Positions 45,401 through 60,400 are shown, counted from the first letter of the stretch. The stretch: DNA of 64,000 nt from Hyposmocoma kahamanoa (GCF_003589595.1 NW_020653851.1:21464541-21528540); one strand, 5' to 3'. Made by a program: numbers and translations. The notes: generated from the letters alone by a model not told the origin.

Positions 45401-48400
45401 GCTGTAGTCGAGGTCTTGCGTTTGGGTATGGAGTATTACATTCCATACTCTGATGTACCCAATGGACCCCAAGCTCGTCCATGGTTTAACGCTAATTGTA
45501 GTTGTGCTGAAGCACGTAAACAGTCCGCGTACCAAGCTTGGGCAGATGCTCGACTACGCAAAACTCCGAGTACTCAGAACATGAAGAAAGCTTTTAATAA
45601 GGCCGCCAAGAAGTGCAAAAGCATGTTACGTAGGGCCAAGTTCGACCATGTGCGCCGCATAGGAGCCAAGCTTGCCTCTTATCCAGCAGGCAGCAAATCC
45701 TTTTGGTCCCTGGCCAAAGCGGTCGAATCGAACTTTTGTCGCCCATCTTTGCCACCTCTGCTGAGGCCGGATGGTTCGCTGGCTCATACTGCGGAAGAGA
45801 AGGCGAATCTCTTTGCCTCACTCTTTGCAGAAAATTCGCGTCTAGATGCCGCAGGGACCCTACCACCTACTTTACCTCAGGCTGGCTGCACTATGGCGCC
45901 AGTTCGCATACGCCAAAAAGAGGTACTTAGAACTCTGCGAAATCTAGACGTGAATAAAGCTAGCGGGCCAGATGGAATTCCAGCAATAGTCCTGCGTAAC
46001 TGTGCACCTGAGTTGTCTCCTGTTCTCACACGCCTGTACCGCCTCTCACTTGAGACTGGTGTAGTTCCCAGGTCGTGGAAGCTTGCAAACGTGCAACCTG
46101 TACCAAAAAAGGGAAGCAGAGCTGACCCTGTCAACTATAGACCTATCTCAGTCACTTCCATACTCTGCAAGACTATGGAACGTGTACTCAACAACCGTCT
46201 CCTATCGTACCTTGAAGACAACGATCTCCTCAGTGATCGCCAGTACGGATTCCGACGAGGGCGATCTACTGGGGATCTTCTTGTGTATGCCTGTCACATA
46301 TGGAGCGAGGCTATAGAAAAGCAAGGCGAAGCACTTGCAGTGTCTTTGGACATTTCTAAAGCCTTTGACAGGGTCTGGCACGCAAGCCTTTTAAGCAAGC
46401 TTCCCTCTTATGGGCTTCCCACTGACCTTTGCAATTGGATCTCGGATTTCTTGAGCGAACGTTCGATTCGAGTGGTCTTAGAAGGCTACTCTTCCGAACA
46501 TATGGCGATAGATGCCGGAGTTCCTCAGGGTTCCGTACTGTCTGCAACTCTCTTTCTGCTGCATATCAATGATATGTTAATTCCAGGTACCTTTGCGTAT
46601 GCTGATGACAGCACAGTTGTAGATAGGTACTTGACCAATGCAAGGGTCAGTGGAGAGGAAATCCAGTCTTGTCGAGAGTCCATGGTTAGCCGTTTAGATT
46701 TGACACTCCAGGCAGTCTCCGATTGGGGCAATGCCAATCTTGTCAAATTTAACGCTACCAAAACGCAGGCGTGTCTATTCTCCACAAAACGGAGTCCCTT
46801 TGAGCTGACTCCGACTTTTCGTGATATATCCATACCGATAGCCGATTGTCTCCAGCTACTTGGAATGGACCTGTCGTCCAATTTGAACTTCGGCAGATAC
46901 ATTGAATCCACGGCCAAAAATGCAGCAAGGAAGCTTGGGATCCTTTCCAGGGTGAGGCGGTACTTTACACCGGGACAGTTGCTCCAGCTGTACCAAGCAC
47001 AAGTCCGATCGTGCATGGAGTACTGCTGCCACCTTTGGGATGGCTCTGCGACATATCAACTGGCCACTTTGGATTCAATTGACAACCGTGCCAAGAGGCT
47101 TATAGGTGACTCGGAATTAGTGGAGGCGAAGCTGCAGAGCCTTGAACACCGCCGTAAAGTTGCCTGCTTATCGGTATTTTACAGGATATATCACGGAGAG
47201 TGTGCGATGGAATTACATGATTTAATTCCGCCTTCCCCTTTCCATCACCGGGGGACTAGGCGTAGGCTTGGGTTCCACCCCTATGTTGTGGATATTCCAA
47301 AGATTCGCACGAAGCGTTACGCTTCCACATTTATATGGCGAACGGCTATGGAGTGGAATTCCCTGCCTGCAGACTTGTTCCCTGAACGTTATAACTTGGA
47401 CCTTTTCAAGGCGAGAGTGAATAGGCATTATTTAGGTGTGCATGCTCCATCGTCGACCTCATCGTCACTTTCCATCAGGTGAGATGGAGGTCAAATGCGC
47501 ACCTAAATTTTATAAAAAAACTCTCGCCTTGAAAAAAGGTTGTTATTTAAATTTCAAAAAGAAGTTATTTTTAAAAATAGCATGGTATAGATTTGTTATT
47601 TTATAATACTAAGTAACTCGACGAAGCGTCTGGTGGTAAGCGACACGTCGGTCCATAACAGTTGCAGTGCCACTCAATGCTTTAAGTCGCAAAAATCTTA
47701 TGAGCTCTCTCTGCCACTGGGCTCATGGTGATGGGGACTTTTTGTTTTTTTTTTAAATATTTTAAATGTTATCTATCCTACTCACTACATTTTTCACATC
47801 ACAATGCTCTCTTACTATGTTATTACGCATTTTTATTACAAATACACACATCAAAAGTGTCTAGGGATCAAGTGAGTATTTTTGAAATAAAAATTATTTA
47901 AGCAATATTTACCAAATCCAGTCTTCCAGGACGACTTCTTACTTTAATGCTTATGTTTTATTTAACCGCTTACCCCTATATTTAATTAAAATATACTAAA
48001 ATTGATGTTTTTGCAAATTGTGGGAAAAAACTCAAATTAACGGCGTCAATTAAATGACAAAAAAATGGCGAAAATGATGATTTTGCTCATTTTTATTGTA
48101 AAGATAAGAAAATTAATAATCTGTATTTCCACCATTAACACGAATCACACAATTACAGCGATTTGGCATGCTTAAGATGAGTTCATCAAAATCACTTTGA
48201 GAAATGGCCGCCCATGTGTTTTGTAACAAGTCAAAATATTGTTGTAGAGTATGTACGGTATGCATACTCGGCACAGCACTTCTTTGAAGCATATCCCATG
48301 CGTGCTCAATTGGATTGAGGTCTGGCGATTGAGCAGGCCACGGCAGAACGTTGATACGAGCTTCGGCAAGAATGCGTGTTACGACTCTAGCCGTGTGTGG

Positions 48401-51400
48401 ACGTGCGTTGTCATGCATTAGTTGAAATGAATCACCCAACTGGCCTCGCAAAGGGATGATAACATCTGAAACAATCCTCTCTGCGTAAATTTGAGCATTG
48501 AGGTTACCCTTGATCCAAATGAGATCGGTTCTTCCGCCGATCCAAATACCGGGCCATATCATTATTGTTCCCCCACCATATGGATGAACTTCCTGACAAT
48601 ATTTCAAACGTTCATGACGTCCAGATGTTCTCCAAACTCGAGTACGTCTTGTATCCGGTCTCATACCGAAGCGGGATTCATCCGAAAAGCACACATAGCG
48701 CCAGTCTTCTTCCTCCCAGTTTCTGTGTTCGCGAGCCCATCGTAAACGGGTCCTGCGATTGCAGGGTGCAATAGGTGGAACTCTGAGCGGCCTTCGGGAT
48801 CGCAGACCCACTTCACGTAAACGATTTCGGATTGTTTGATCGCTTATTAGCAAGCCTGAGGAGCTGTGGAGCCTCGTAACCAACATCATGGCGGTCATGG
48901 TACGATTCCGTCGAGTAGTATTTTGGATATACCGGTCCTGTCTGCGAGTCGTGATGCGAGATCGTCCTCCATGTCGCTCGGCCACGCTGCCCGTCATGCG
49001 ATAGCGCGTCCAGAGGCGACTTATGACGCTCTGTGTAGTGTTAAGAGTGAAAGCCACAGCACGTTGCCTGGAACCAGCTTCCAACATTCCGACGGCTCGC
49101 ATCATCACTTCTCGGATTAAATGATGTCGTCTCTCCATAATAATGTAAATTGTTTCGGTTCCGATGCAGATATTGTAATGATTTTGTCAAAACGCTATAA
49201 CTAATTTTTATACAAAACCACATTGACAATTGATTTTCTTCTTATTATCGAATTTTAAACAATATTCCTTATTTAAATGTTAAAACTAACTAAAAAGTAT
49301 CAATAGCGATACAAAAAAGTTAATATAATTAACCCTAATTGCAGCAATACTCTTAAACGTACTTGATCCCTAGACACTTTTGATGTGTGTATATAACAGC
49401 AATGAAAGCTGTAAGTAAAGAAAAATTAAACACATCATTTATTGTATACATTTTTTGTCTACAGATGACTTTTTACGCGTGTCTCTGTAGTTTTCCTCTA
49501 GGGGCCTCTGTGTGTAGCCACTTGTTGGTGTTATCGGATGACTCAATTGTTTCTTTTGTAGTCTTCTTCACTAGCTTTGATTTGGCGAAACGGAATAGGT
49601 GAAGCTTTTGCCCAGTAATTGGACTAGTATCCTAGTTTTTACTGTCGTAAAAACAGTCATTATGTTTTAACCTTGTACAATTTCAAACTTAGTATGCCTT
49701 AAGTTCTGTATTTTGTTTTATGAGATTAAGTGACGAGACGAAGAAGTCTTACACCCGATAATAAACGACACGCCTACAATATAACAGTTGCATTGCTACT
49801 AAGAACTTTTTCATCACACTTGTGTAATAAACTATAATTGCATGGTGGCTAACTTGACTATAATTCCCCAAATAAAACCCACGGGACTCTTTCTTTTCAT
49901 TACAGCCATGATCGGTTAGGAGTTTTTTTTAATTTTTTGCACGACTTACTTTACATAGGTCAGGTTCAAGTTCAACCAAGGAAGTTACTTAAGTTCAAAA
50001 TTAAAACATTCGCTTAAAATGTTATCTAAACAGAAATTTAATTGCAATTCAGCCACATGCCATTTAAATACTTATTATTAAGAATTTTTTCTAATCGATT
50101 TTAATTATTTCCTGTACGAAAATGAAAAAAATTTTTTCACAATGCATCATGACTGCGTGCGTGTTTTTGATTTTTACATTTTAGTTCGAATGTGAAGTAG
50201 AATTATATAAAAAAACCCGCAATTTGCGAAATCCATAATTGTAGTGTTTTGAACCATATTATTTATATTGTATTTATTTATTTCCTCGCAAACGTGATAA
50301 AAACACTGTATATATGATGGACGGTAAAAAAATACAAAACTCGAGTTATTAAAAATCCTCAGCGTTTGGCTTCGAGCTTCTAAAAGACCCTCGTTACTAA
50401 TTTCTTATTTACCGTCCATTATGAGGGACAATGAGCCCGTTACCCATAGACTTAAAGTTGATTAGAAAAGTTACTGTTTATGATATGGTCTTGGAAGGTT
50501 GTAGTATTTTAATAACCCTGTACGTACGTACATACGTATTATATATCTGATTTTGTTTTTTTTTACTTGTGCAGGTGTGCGAAGTATACAAATTACACAG
50601 AGAAACGTTCCACTTGACCGTCGATTACGTGGACCGCTATCTGTCTAACACAGTCGACATCCAGAAAGGAAGATTGCAGCTAATAGGTATAAATAATCTT
50701 AATTACAGGATCTCATTACAAATTTTAGCGGATACTGGATATCCGGTCGCCACATATTGGGCTAGATACCAAAACATTGAATTTATAAATTTATCATATT
50801 ATTGTCATTAATGTTTCTGTACGATGAGAGAGCGATACAAGGAAAAACTTAGTTGAGTTTATGTTATACTGTAAAGTTTTTGTTTTTAGTGCTTTTAAAA
50901 TGTAATAATAAATAAATAAATATAAAATTAAAATTTTAGTACAGCATTTTTTGTGTAAAAAATAAAAATTGCCATATGATCATAATTTACCAAAAGTACT
51001 TATGTTTACCCAGAAGTGAGTGAAATCTGACTGTGGATGGTGATGACCTATGTTTGTTTATTTGTTTATTGATATGGTACGGGCGGTAGCACATCCATCT
51101 ATACAATTTTTTTCGAAGATCCGTTAATGTGTAGCTTGATAATAATAACGCACACACTCATAGCCCGCAAACCCTGTGTCGCGGGTGCCATTAACACACA
51201 CATAGGTAGACAACCATCGAAATTACACCCAAACTCACGAGAGAAATAAATGTAGGCCATACAAATATTTCTCCCGGCCGTTATTTGATGTTCTGCCGTC
51301 TGTACAATCACAGATATACAAGTCACACTTATTCAAAATAACCTAATATACCTTTGATACTGTAAACTAAATACAGTTGTACATAGGTCATGCAGACGTT

Positions 51401-54400
51401 TAAATATTAACTGGTACCCTTGGTGTAATAAAGCTACATCAGTAAAATGATAATTTTTCAGATGTTTACAGATTCAATGAGTCGACAACCTTAAATAGTT
51501 GAATTATAAAATTTCATACATCGTCGGTGTTTTGTAGAAAGGGCGAAAGCGCAATTTCGAAAAATGTTTCAGGGTAGCATGAATTAGTTTTTCACGACTG
51601 TTATAAACTATTTACGTCCTGTTTCAAATTCAATTTTAAAACTTAAGTTTAATTAAAATCAAAATTGAATTTCAAAACAGTATGATAAATACTTTAAAAC
51701 AGTCGTTAAAACATGCTCTCCTGAAAATTGTTGGAAATGGCGCTTTCGTCATTTCTACAAAACATCGACGAATATGCATAATTTGTTTCACGTACTTCTT
51801 TCTATTTTATAACTTTTTGTGATTTATGCACTTTTGACGTATGATCCAGTCATGTGTCTATATTTATTATAAAAAAAATAGGAACACTCTTAAAAAAATG
51901 CATTCGTTTGGGTTCACAATGTTTTGTTTTCTTGATTAATTATCTAAAATCCGGCCAGATAATAGCTAGAATCCGGACGATGTAGATATACCGGATATTA
52001 ATGTCAACTCCAATCTGAAACACGTTTTGTGATCGACGACGAGAGGCACGATAGATTGATTATCCTCTATTCTGAGTTGTATTTGATATTGACCTATGCC
52101 TGGTTGGCTTCCTTTATGTAGCTACATGACCAAACAATGAAGGGCAGGAAGATCTCTTCGCCTTTGGACAGAGAATGAAAGAACGGAATTGCACAGATTC
52201 AGCCACCAAAGAGTATTTTCTAATAGAAATATTTTTAACTTGACGACCTCAGTAGCCCAACGATTTGCACTGTGGGCGCTGGATGTGGTGGTCCCGGGTT
52301 CGATTCCCGGTACGACCAATTTGGGAAATGAACTCTAAATTGGTGAGGTTGTCGGCTCTTTATTAATTAATATACTACAATGCAAATATTATACAGAGGT
52401 GATTTGGTACGTTAATTTCGTCTACTAGGTTCTTATTTAAGAGCTAGTCTTGTCAACCATCTTTGTTAAGCGCCCTAACTTTAAGTTGTTGTTACGACAC
52501 AACATTAACATTTCATCTTCGACCCTTCATACGTCTCCCTGCTGGTCACGGGTCTCCTCTCAGGCGAGGGTTTAGGCCATGGCGCAATGCGGGTTGAGGT
52601 CTTGATTGTGAACCTTCTTCTACGTGCAGATTTAATCACGATGTTTTCATTAATCCGAAGGCTCATGGTAAATTTCAAATTAAATTTCGCCCATAAATTA
52701 CGAGAAACTCGGAGATTGAACCCGGATTCGAAACCACGGCTACCACGACTTTTCACCTTATTTGATCTAAGGAACTTCGTGTAAATATTTCCTTCGATCT
52801 TCCTTTTTTAACCGACTTGAAAAAAGGAGGAGGTTGTCAATTCGAATATTATTTTATGTATGTTACGCGATAACTCTAACTTTGTGAACAGACTTTCATG
52901 ATTCTTTATTCGTTGGCAAGAGGGTTTCTCAGCGGCCCCATTTATAATAAATTAATATTTTACCTCTAAGGATGGCAAACTAGGGGATGAATCCGATTTC
53001 GCGCACTTTCCCATAACCGACTTCAATAAAACTTGGCAAATAGATGCTATTCCACGAACTTCGAGGTCGGTTTTTTTAGTACTCTGTACTGAGATTCTTA
53101 TAAGAAAACTGTCGTGTTGTATCAGATGCCCAAACCTCTCTTCCCCTCGGGTTCTCTAATGTCTGAAAATTTACTATGTGTTCCTCACTCAAATGGAAAA
53201 TAAAATATCAATTATTCTTCTGAGTCTTTTCTTCGCAAATGAGAGAAGTATCCCACAGTAAAACATGTTTTTATTGATGAGTAGATTGACCTCATTGACG
53301 GAATAAATCGACCAAATCACCACTCTGTATGTATCCACATAGAAACCAAATTGACAAATAACAATATTACACAACATCGTGATCACAATAATATTGAAGG
53401 ATATTAGTAACTTAATCACGCCGATACGATTAAACTGATTTGAATGACATTCGGCAAATAAAGTTTCTAACCTAGATTTTTTTATAATACCAAGTGCCGG
53501 GACGAACAAATCGTGTGCCTGGTGGTAAGCGACACGCCTATCCATGACAGTTGCAGTGCTAGTCAGAGAATAAATAGATTAAGACAGCGTATTTTTAAAG
53601 TGTGTTTTTGTGAGTTAGGGTGTAATTTGTGGTTGTCTATGTGTGTGGTGCTGAGTTTGTGCGTTAAAAAAGGGCGTTGTTTTGCTAACTAGCTCAATAT
53701 CTGCCGGCTGGATATGCGGTAAAATATGTCGCCTACAAATAAGAATAGGTTAAAATTATACATTTAAGCGTTAACAGTACTGCTCCAGGTAGGGCGCGTT
53801 CATTATGTCGTGACGACAGATAGTCGTACAGTTTAAAGTGCGTGGCTTGTATATTTAAATGAAGTTGTTCACACATAGAACAACACGATTAACTGTCATT
53901 CACGACTTTTTTGACGTTACGACGATTAACTGTCGTGACAATGGGAAAAGCTAGAACGACAGTGTCCGATAAATAAAACGTTACGACATACTGGGAACAC
54001 GCCCTCACGATGTCGTCGTGTCGAGCTAGACAGGACAGTCATTCAACGATACAATAAACATCCACGACACAGTCACGACAGATAGTCGAGATATGGGAAT
54101 AGACTAGAAGCGACAGTCGTCAACGATAAATAAAACGTTCCAACATAATGGGAATGCGCTCTAACATTATTTTATTTTTTAATATCTAATACTTGTTTGT
54201 GGACAGCTCATAACATTTCATTAGCGCGCTCTCGTGCGTAATTTGAATATAACTGAATTGGCTTTGTCCTGTTTTATATCATATACACGTAACCCTGCAA
54301 TAATAAGTTATTGTTGTCACTAGTAAAATAAATAAATAAACAAATGACATTAACACAACCATTATTGAAGAAAATAAAATATACCACTTTTATCTCGTTT

Positions 54401-57400
54401 TTCTAGGTATAACATGTCTCTTCGTGGCAGCGAAAGTAGAAGAAGTGTATCCCCCCAAAATAGGTGAATTCGCGTACGTCACAGACGGCGCGTGTACCAC
54501 AGAAGAAATCTTACTAGAAGAGCTACTGATACTTAAAATAATGTCATGGAGTATCACGCCCATTACGACAAACAGCTGGTTGAATATGTACATGCAATTG
54601 GCGAGTGAAGGAAGAAGTGCGAAACGGAGGTTACTAGGTATGTATTCATTACAGTAATACCCCGCTTTACGCGGATGCATTGATTTAGCCAATTTCAACC
54701 CGTAGCTTCTAAGTTACAAAAGTGCATTGTCAGAGGTAGTTCTTTCTTGGTAGGTTCTTTAATTTGTAATCACATTGGTACTGTCTGTTATCCAGTAAAT
54801 TGCAAAAGACAAGTTTTACGCCACCGGCTAAGAAAGAAGAGCGTAATTGCTTAAGTTTAGAGACGAAGATAAAAGTTTTAGAAAAGATGGGTTGGTTCGA
54901 ATTGCAAGTTCGTTACAGTATTTATCTTTTTATTCGATCACACCCTTCTACCCTTGGTAGCAGTCGTTAGGTCAAGTTCAAGGTCAAGTCAAGGAGACCC
55001 TAGGGTGACCAAAAAACTATAGCACCAGGCGAGCCACACAAAAGAACAGCCCCGTTTTACGCGAATTTTGCTTAACACAATTTTGTCTGGAACGCATCTC
55101 TCGCGTAAAGCGGGGTATTACTGTACTTAGTAGCTATTATTTTAAGCAAACAACATACGCGTTGTTATTTATGAATATTTCTTTTACGTGGATTGTGTAG
55201 AACAGCCACACTCAACCACACTCAACCGAAAAACACTTCGTCAGCTAAATAGGCACAAAAACAGAATTACTAGAAATAATTATATAACAATCTATGATCA
55301 TACTTTTATTTTATAAGTAAAAGGTGTACAAACGGTATTTTAAGCTTAATTGCCTAAAACGTTCTCCCCTGAAATATCACTCTACGCTATACGCTCTTTC
55401 TATAAAACACCGACAATAATGGCCTATGAAAAGTTGATTATAGCTGTAGCTGGTCTAGAAGGTACTTTTAACTGACTTGAAAAACGGAGGAGTTCTCAAT
55501 TGGACTGTATTTTTTTTTGTGTATGTTACGCCATTGCTCCGATATTTGTGAACCGATTTTGATGATTTTTTTTTTTTGTTGGACAGAGGGTACCTCAATA
55601 TTGGTCCCATTTTAATTTGAAGAAAATATTCCACCTCTAAGGGTGGTAAACTAGGGGCTGAATCCGGTTCCGTTTGTATGTAAGCAAAGTTTGAAGTCGG
55701 TTCCTTTTTTTTAATAAAAATTATGCTCTTTATTTAAATGCGAAATCGACACACGTGGCCACGACCTACTGCGACATTGTGAACGACCATGTGACAGATG
55801 ATGGTACGCATTTGTATAAAAAATGCATTTTCACTCTAGCTTTGAATAACCCCAAACTTATTATTAAAGAAAGCATTCACCGTATGTTCATAAAGAAGGA
55901 CATCAAAGTCATTTTCAGTTATTAAAAATACTAATAAATACTGGCTGTGAGCTAACCTAAACATTAGAATTTTAGAAATATTTCAATATGAATAGTTTTA
56001 AAAATATTGAAAACACGTATTTTAAATTGTCGCTACAAAAAAAAGTGGAAATAGATTTTATATTTAGCTTGCTATGTGTTAAGTTAATAAATAAAAATAG
56101 CCTTTATTCACTGATTACTTCTAAATTAATAAGATAATAACCTAATGCTTACTTCTAACTGTATAAATTCTTAATTCTAAGTTCTGGTTCTAATCAGGTT
56201 GTCCTCTGACATAAGCCTCCTCCATATTTCTCCATAAGCAACGGTCTCGTCATGTATTAAGTTAAACGTTATCAATATTACATCAATGGCTTCCTAGAAT
56301 ATTGGCCTATCTCAAAAACACCTTATTTATCGAGCACGAAATGAAGTGTATCTGGCGCGTAAAATGAACTAATCATCTATCGGTCAAATGTTGTCACGTG
56401 ACTATTTTAACCAAGTAAAAGCTCGGTGTCTTATTCACTATAAAATTCAACACATTCTGAATATTATTGAATATTATTGAACTGCCTCCGTGGCCGAACG
56501 GTTACCATGCCGGACTGCCACGCAGAGGTCCCAGGTTCGATTCCCGGGCCGGGAGAAATGTTTGTATGGCCTACATTTATTTCTCTCGTGAGTTTGGGTG
56601 TAATTTGTGGTTGTCTATGTGTGTGTCCATGGCACCCGCGACACAGGGTTTCCCTAGTGCGGGGCTATGTTGAGTGTGTGCGTTATTTATTATTTATTAT
56701 ATTTATTTATTAAAGTTAAGTAAAAAAAAATTACTTTTGGGCTATTTTTGATAACCGGTGATTAGTACCAAACTAATAAATATTCGAATTTTGGAAAGTG
56801 ACGACAGTTGAGCGATACTGAAAAAATTGATTTTAAAAAATAATGGCTCCAGCCAAATTATTTTTTTTTGTTGATGCTAAGTTTAATTATATGTTATTTT
56901 CAAATTAATCTTTTTATCAATTCAATTTATGTATTGACCTTGTTACAACATAATGTCATAATTGGCAAGTTAAAATATATCGAGTTTTTAGGTTCTGTAA
57001 ACGTTGGTTTGTTTGAAAAAACAAATATACGCGATTTAATTCCGGGAAAATAGTTTCATTTCCTAAGTTAAAATATTATAAAATTAAAGTAACTGAACGA
57101 ACCTTACTGTCACAATTTCATGAAATAAAAATTATTTATTAAAACGTACAGCAATGAAAAATTTTTGTCAAAAACTGCAATCATGCAGTACATAAGTACA
57201 TACATGCATAAAATTCATCACAACACCAACAAGCAAGCAAGAAAAAAAAGAAAAATAGTTTATGTGGTAACCTTGGTAATATGACAACAATATAATAAAA
57301 AATTGTCTTCCTTTCTGAGACAGTTCTAGCAACTCCTCCATTTTGAATTTTTTTTTTCTTTAAAAAAAAAGTCGCTTTATTTTATTATTGAACTCGGATG

Positions 57401-60400
57401 ATTTTTCCAATTCGTCACATTATTAAGTGTGTATTATGGTATTCTGTTCTAGGTGAAAGCGACGTTGGAGCAAATGCACTAAGAGGGTACACATTTGTGT
57501 TTCCCCAATATTCCTCCTTAGAGTTTGTACAATGCGGTCAGTTGATCGACTTGGCTGTGCTGCATGTGGACGTGAATCAGTACTCGTACAGTTCTGTAGC
57601 AGCGGCCGCTATGGCGCATGCATTTAATAAGGATTTAGCACTTAGGGTATCAGGTAAGTTACATTCAGTTTGTTATAAACTCGATAGCAATAGAATCTGA
57701 ACGCTAAAATTGAATTTTTTTTTTCTGAATCTGAATCGCATTTTTTCTTCAGACAAAGCAACATTTCGGGTCCTTACAGACCCCATGATCATGATTTATT
57801 GTAAAAGGTCCGAAACGGTAGTTGTTTGCAAAAAAAAACAATATACACCATTTAGGATCGTATTCTAGAACTCTACCCAATGCTCAAGTCAGGATTTGAA
57901 CAGACTTAGTATGATTGAAATACGACCCTAATGGCAAGGACTTGAGTATGATTTTCAGTTCTCACTGCAATACTCAAATCCGGACTTGAGTATTGAGTAG
58001 AGTTCTGGAATACGACCCTTTGATTCGAATAATAATTTCCTATGTATGGTAATCCTGAAAGCCTAAAAACTGGAAGCTAAAAGTTTTATTTATTTACAAC
58101 TTATATCAATTCAAATTTCTAGTACTCAAGTTAACCTTAAATTATCTTATTCTGTAGGCTGTCTTTTCGCCTAGTTACACAGTTTGGTCTATTCACGGTA
58201 ACATTTTAATTGCATAAGGATTAAACATTGAAAACAATAATTAACCACATTTGTGCAGGGTTCAGCTGGGAATCACTAGAGCCGTGCTACCGATGGCTCG
58301 CTCCGTTCGTGCAAGTGGTCCGCGAGGAAGGCGCCGTGTGCGTAGTGCGCGGCGGCGACGGTGAGTTCGTCCAGCGGGCGGCGGGCCTGGACCTCATCTG
58401 CCCCGATCTCAACGCTGACGAGAGCCATCGCATACAGTCCCACAATGTTACCCTTGACATGTTTGTACGTATCGTCCTTTATTAATCGTACCTTCAATAA
58501 TAGTGACTAAGTGTGAGTAAACTGTTCAGACTTCATTACACACACATAAACAGTTAGTCAGACAGACACAGACAAAAGCTTCAGATGTAGAACTCCCTCT
58601 TCTTGTGTCAAGGATTAAAAATATTATTTTCTTGACATAAATCACGTTCTCATGAATATAATTCTGAAAACTCATAGTAGTCGATCACCAAGTTTCTCTT
58701 AATAAACATTATTATTATTATTAACGGTCATTATTTCCCATGGCATAATGGAGATAAGATAATATGTTGAAACCTCGGTTGACGTTGGGCTACCAACGGT
58801 GTGCACGTGTGCACTGTGGGTGCTTGATGCAGAAGTGCAAGGTTCGATTCCCGGTAGGACCAATTTGGGGAACAAACTTCTAAATTGGTTCAGTGTCCCG
58901 ATTCCTTAGTCTGAGACTAGGCAATTGGTTCAGTTGTCTGGCACATTATTACTATCCAAGATTTGCTCAAAAACTAGTAGGATTTAATTATTTTATCTAA
59001 GCCAAGAGACTGTCAGAACCAGAGAACAAAAAAGAATCGAGAATGGACACTCTCCGCCCTTCCCTAGCTTTAGATACCGCTCCACGCCCCGCACATTGAC
59101 GGTCACATTGACTGAACGACAACAAGGCTGTCGGCGAGCCGTTTTTGCGCTAAGATGGCTTTGGTATTTGAATATAGTTTTCATTTATTAATTACGAAAC
59201 CTGTACGTTATTAAATAACAACATTATACGTTACTATTTATAATGGTCGTGGATTGTGCTGCGTACGGCTGTTTAACATCGTTTAAACAGGATAAAGGGA
59301 GGGGTTTCTTTCATTTTCCGAAAGATGAAACGAAGATGAAAAAAACTTATGTGTGAGACTCATTTAGTTATTGCTTTCTTCATTTATTTAGTACATAATG
59401 ATGAATATACCTAATAATTAACTAGGCAATGATAAACTTGGGACACGCGATTTCAAATACCATGGTTACCTTATTTAAAAGTACCTGTCCAAAATATAAC
59501 ATTTTAAGTGTTTTTAATATATTTTTTAAATATATCTTCAATATTATTTTAGTTAGTGAATTAATGAAGAATATAATGAACATGTGTAATCATTAGGATT
59601 CTATTAATAGAATTAAAGATAACAGATTCGCGTTAGAATTTTCGTTATGTTGCCGCTCTGACCACGTTATGGTTAACCCAGCCACATCACGCACACATTT
59701 GCGCGTGTGCAGATAGAGCCTTGATGAATGTAGTAGTAGTAGGTAAATAAGTTTCGACTGTTGTACGGAGTGTCCGGGCTGTGGTCAGACTAAAAAAATC
59801 TTGACTGTTTAAACTCATATCCTCCCTTAGCTTAACTGCCTCCGTGGTCGAACGGTGACCATGCTGGACTGCCACGCAGAGGTTTTGGGTTCGATTCCGA
59901 GCCTGGGAGATGTGTATAGCTTACATTTATCTCTCGTGAGTTTGGGTGTAATTTGTGGTTGTCTATGTGTGTGTCCATGGCACCTGCGACACAGGGTTGC
60001 CCTAGTGCGGGGCTATGAGTGTGTTGCGTAAAAAACATAGCTTTGTGACAAAAACCAAGTAACCGAGAAAATAAAGTTTCTACTTTTCTCTTGCGGTAAC
60101 TTAATACGTTATCCACCTAGGAAATAATAATCACGGCAGTATACATAACAATTTTTGTTCAGTATACATAAAAATTTCACATGCACCCATAGATTTAGTA
60201 TATGCACCCAACTATTTTCAACTTACCAGCGCAGCAGCAGAATGGTCGTAATTCTTCTTCCGTAGTATTATAGTCTTATTTAGAAGACAAAGTAGGTAAT
60301 AATTATCTACGTCGTCACGAAAATAAACAAGATCTTTGTTTCTCCCCAACAGGATAAAGTATACCAACACCTCATAGAACAAACGAATCCAGAAGAAGAA

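Noticed and set aside
45594..47428. Secondary frames inside the LINE
   Set aside because: Shadows of the reverse transcriptase gene in other frames or the opposite strand.
56478..56550. tRNA gene from the A and B boxes
   Set aside because: The sequence recurs with a common non-tRNA body and tail, so it is a SINE. The same reasoning applies to the heads at 52240, 25255, 58780 and 59832.
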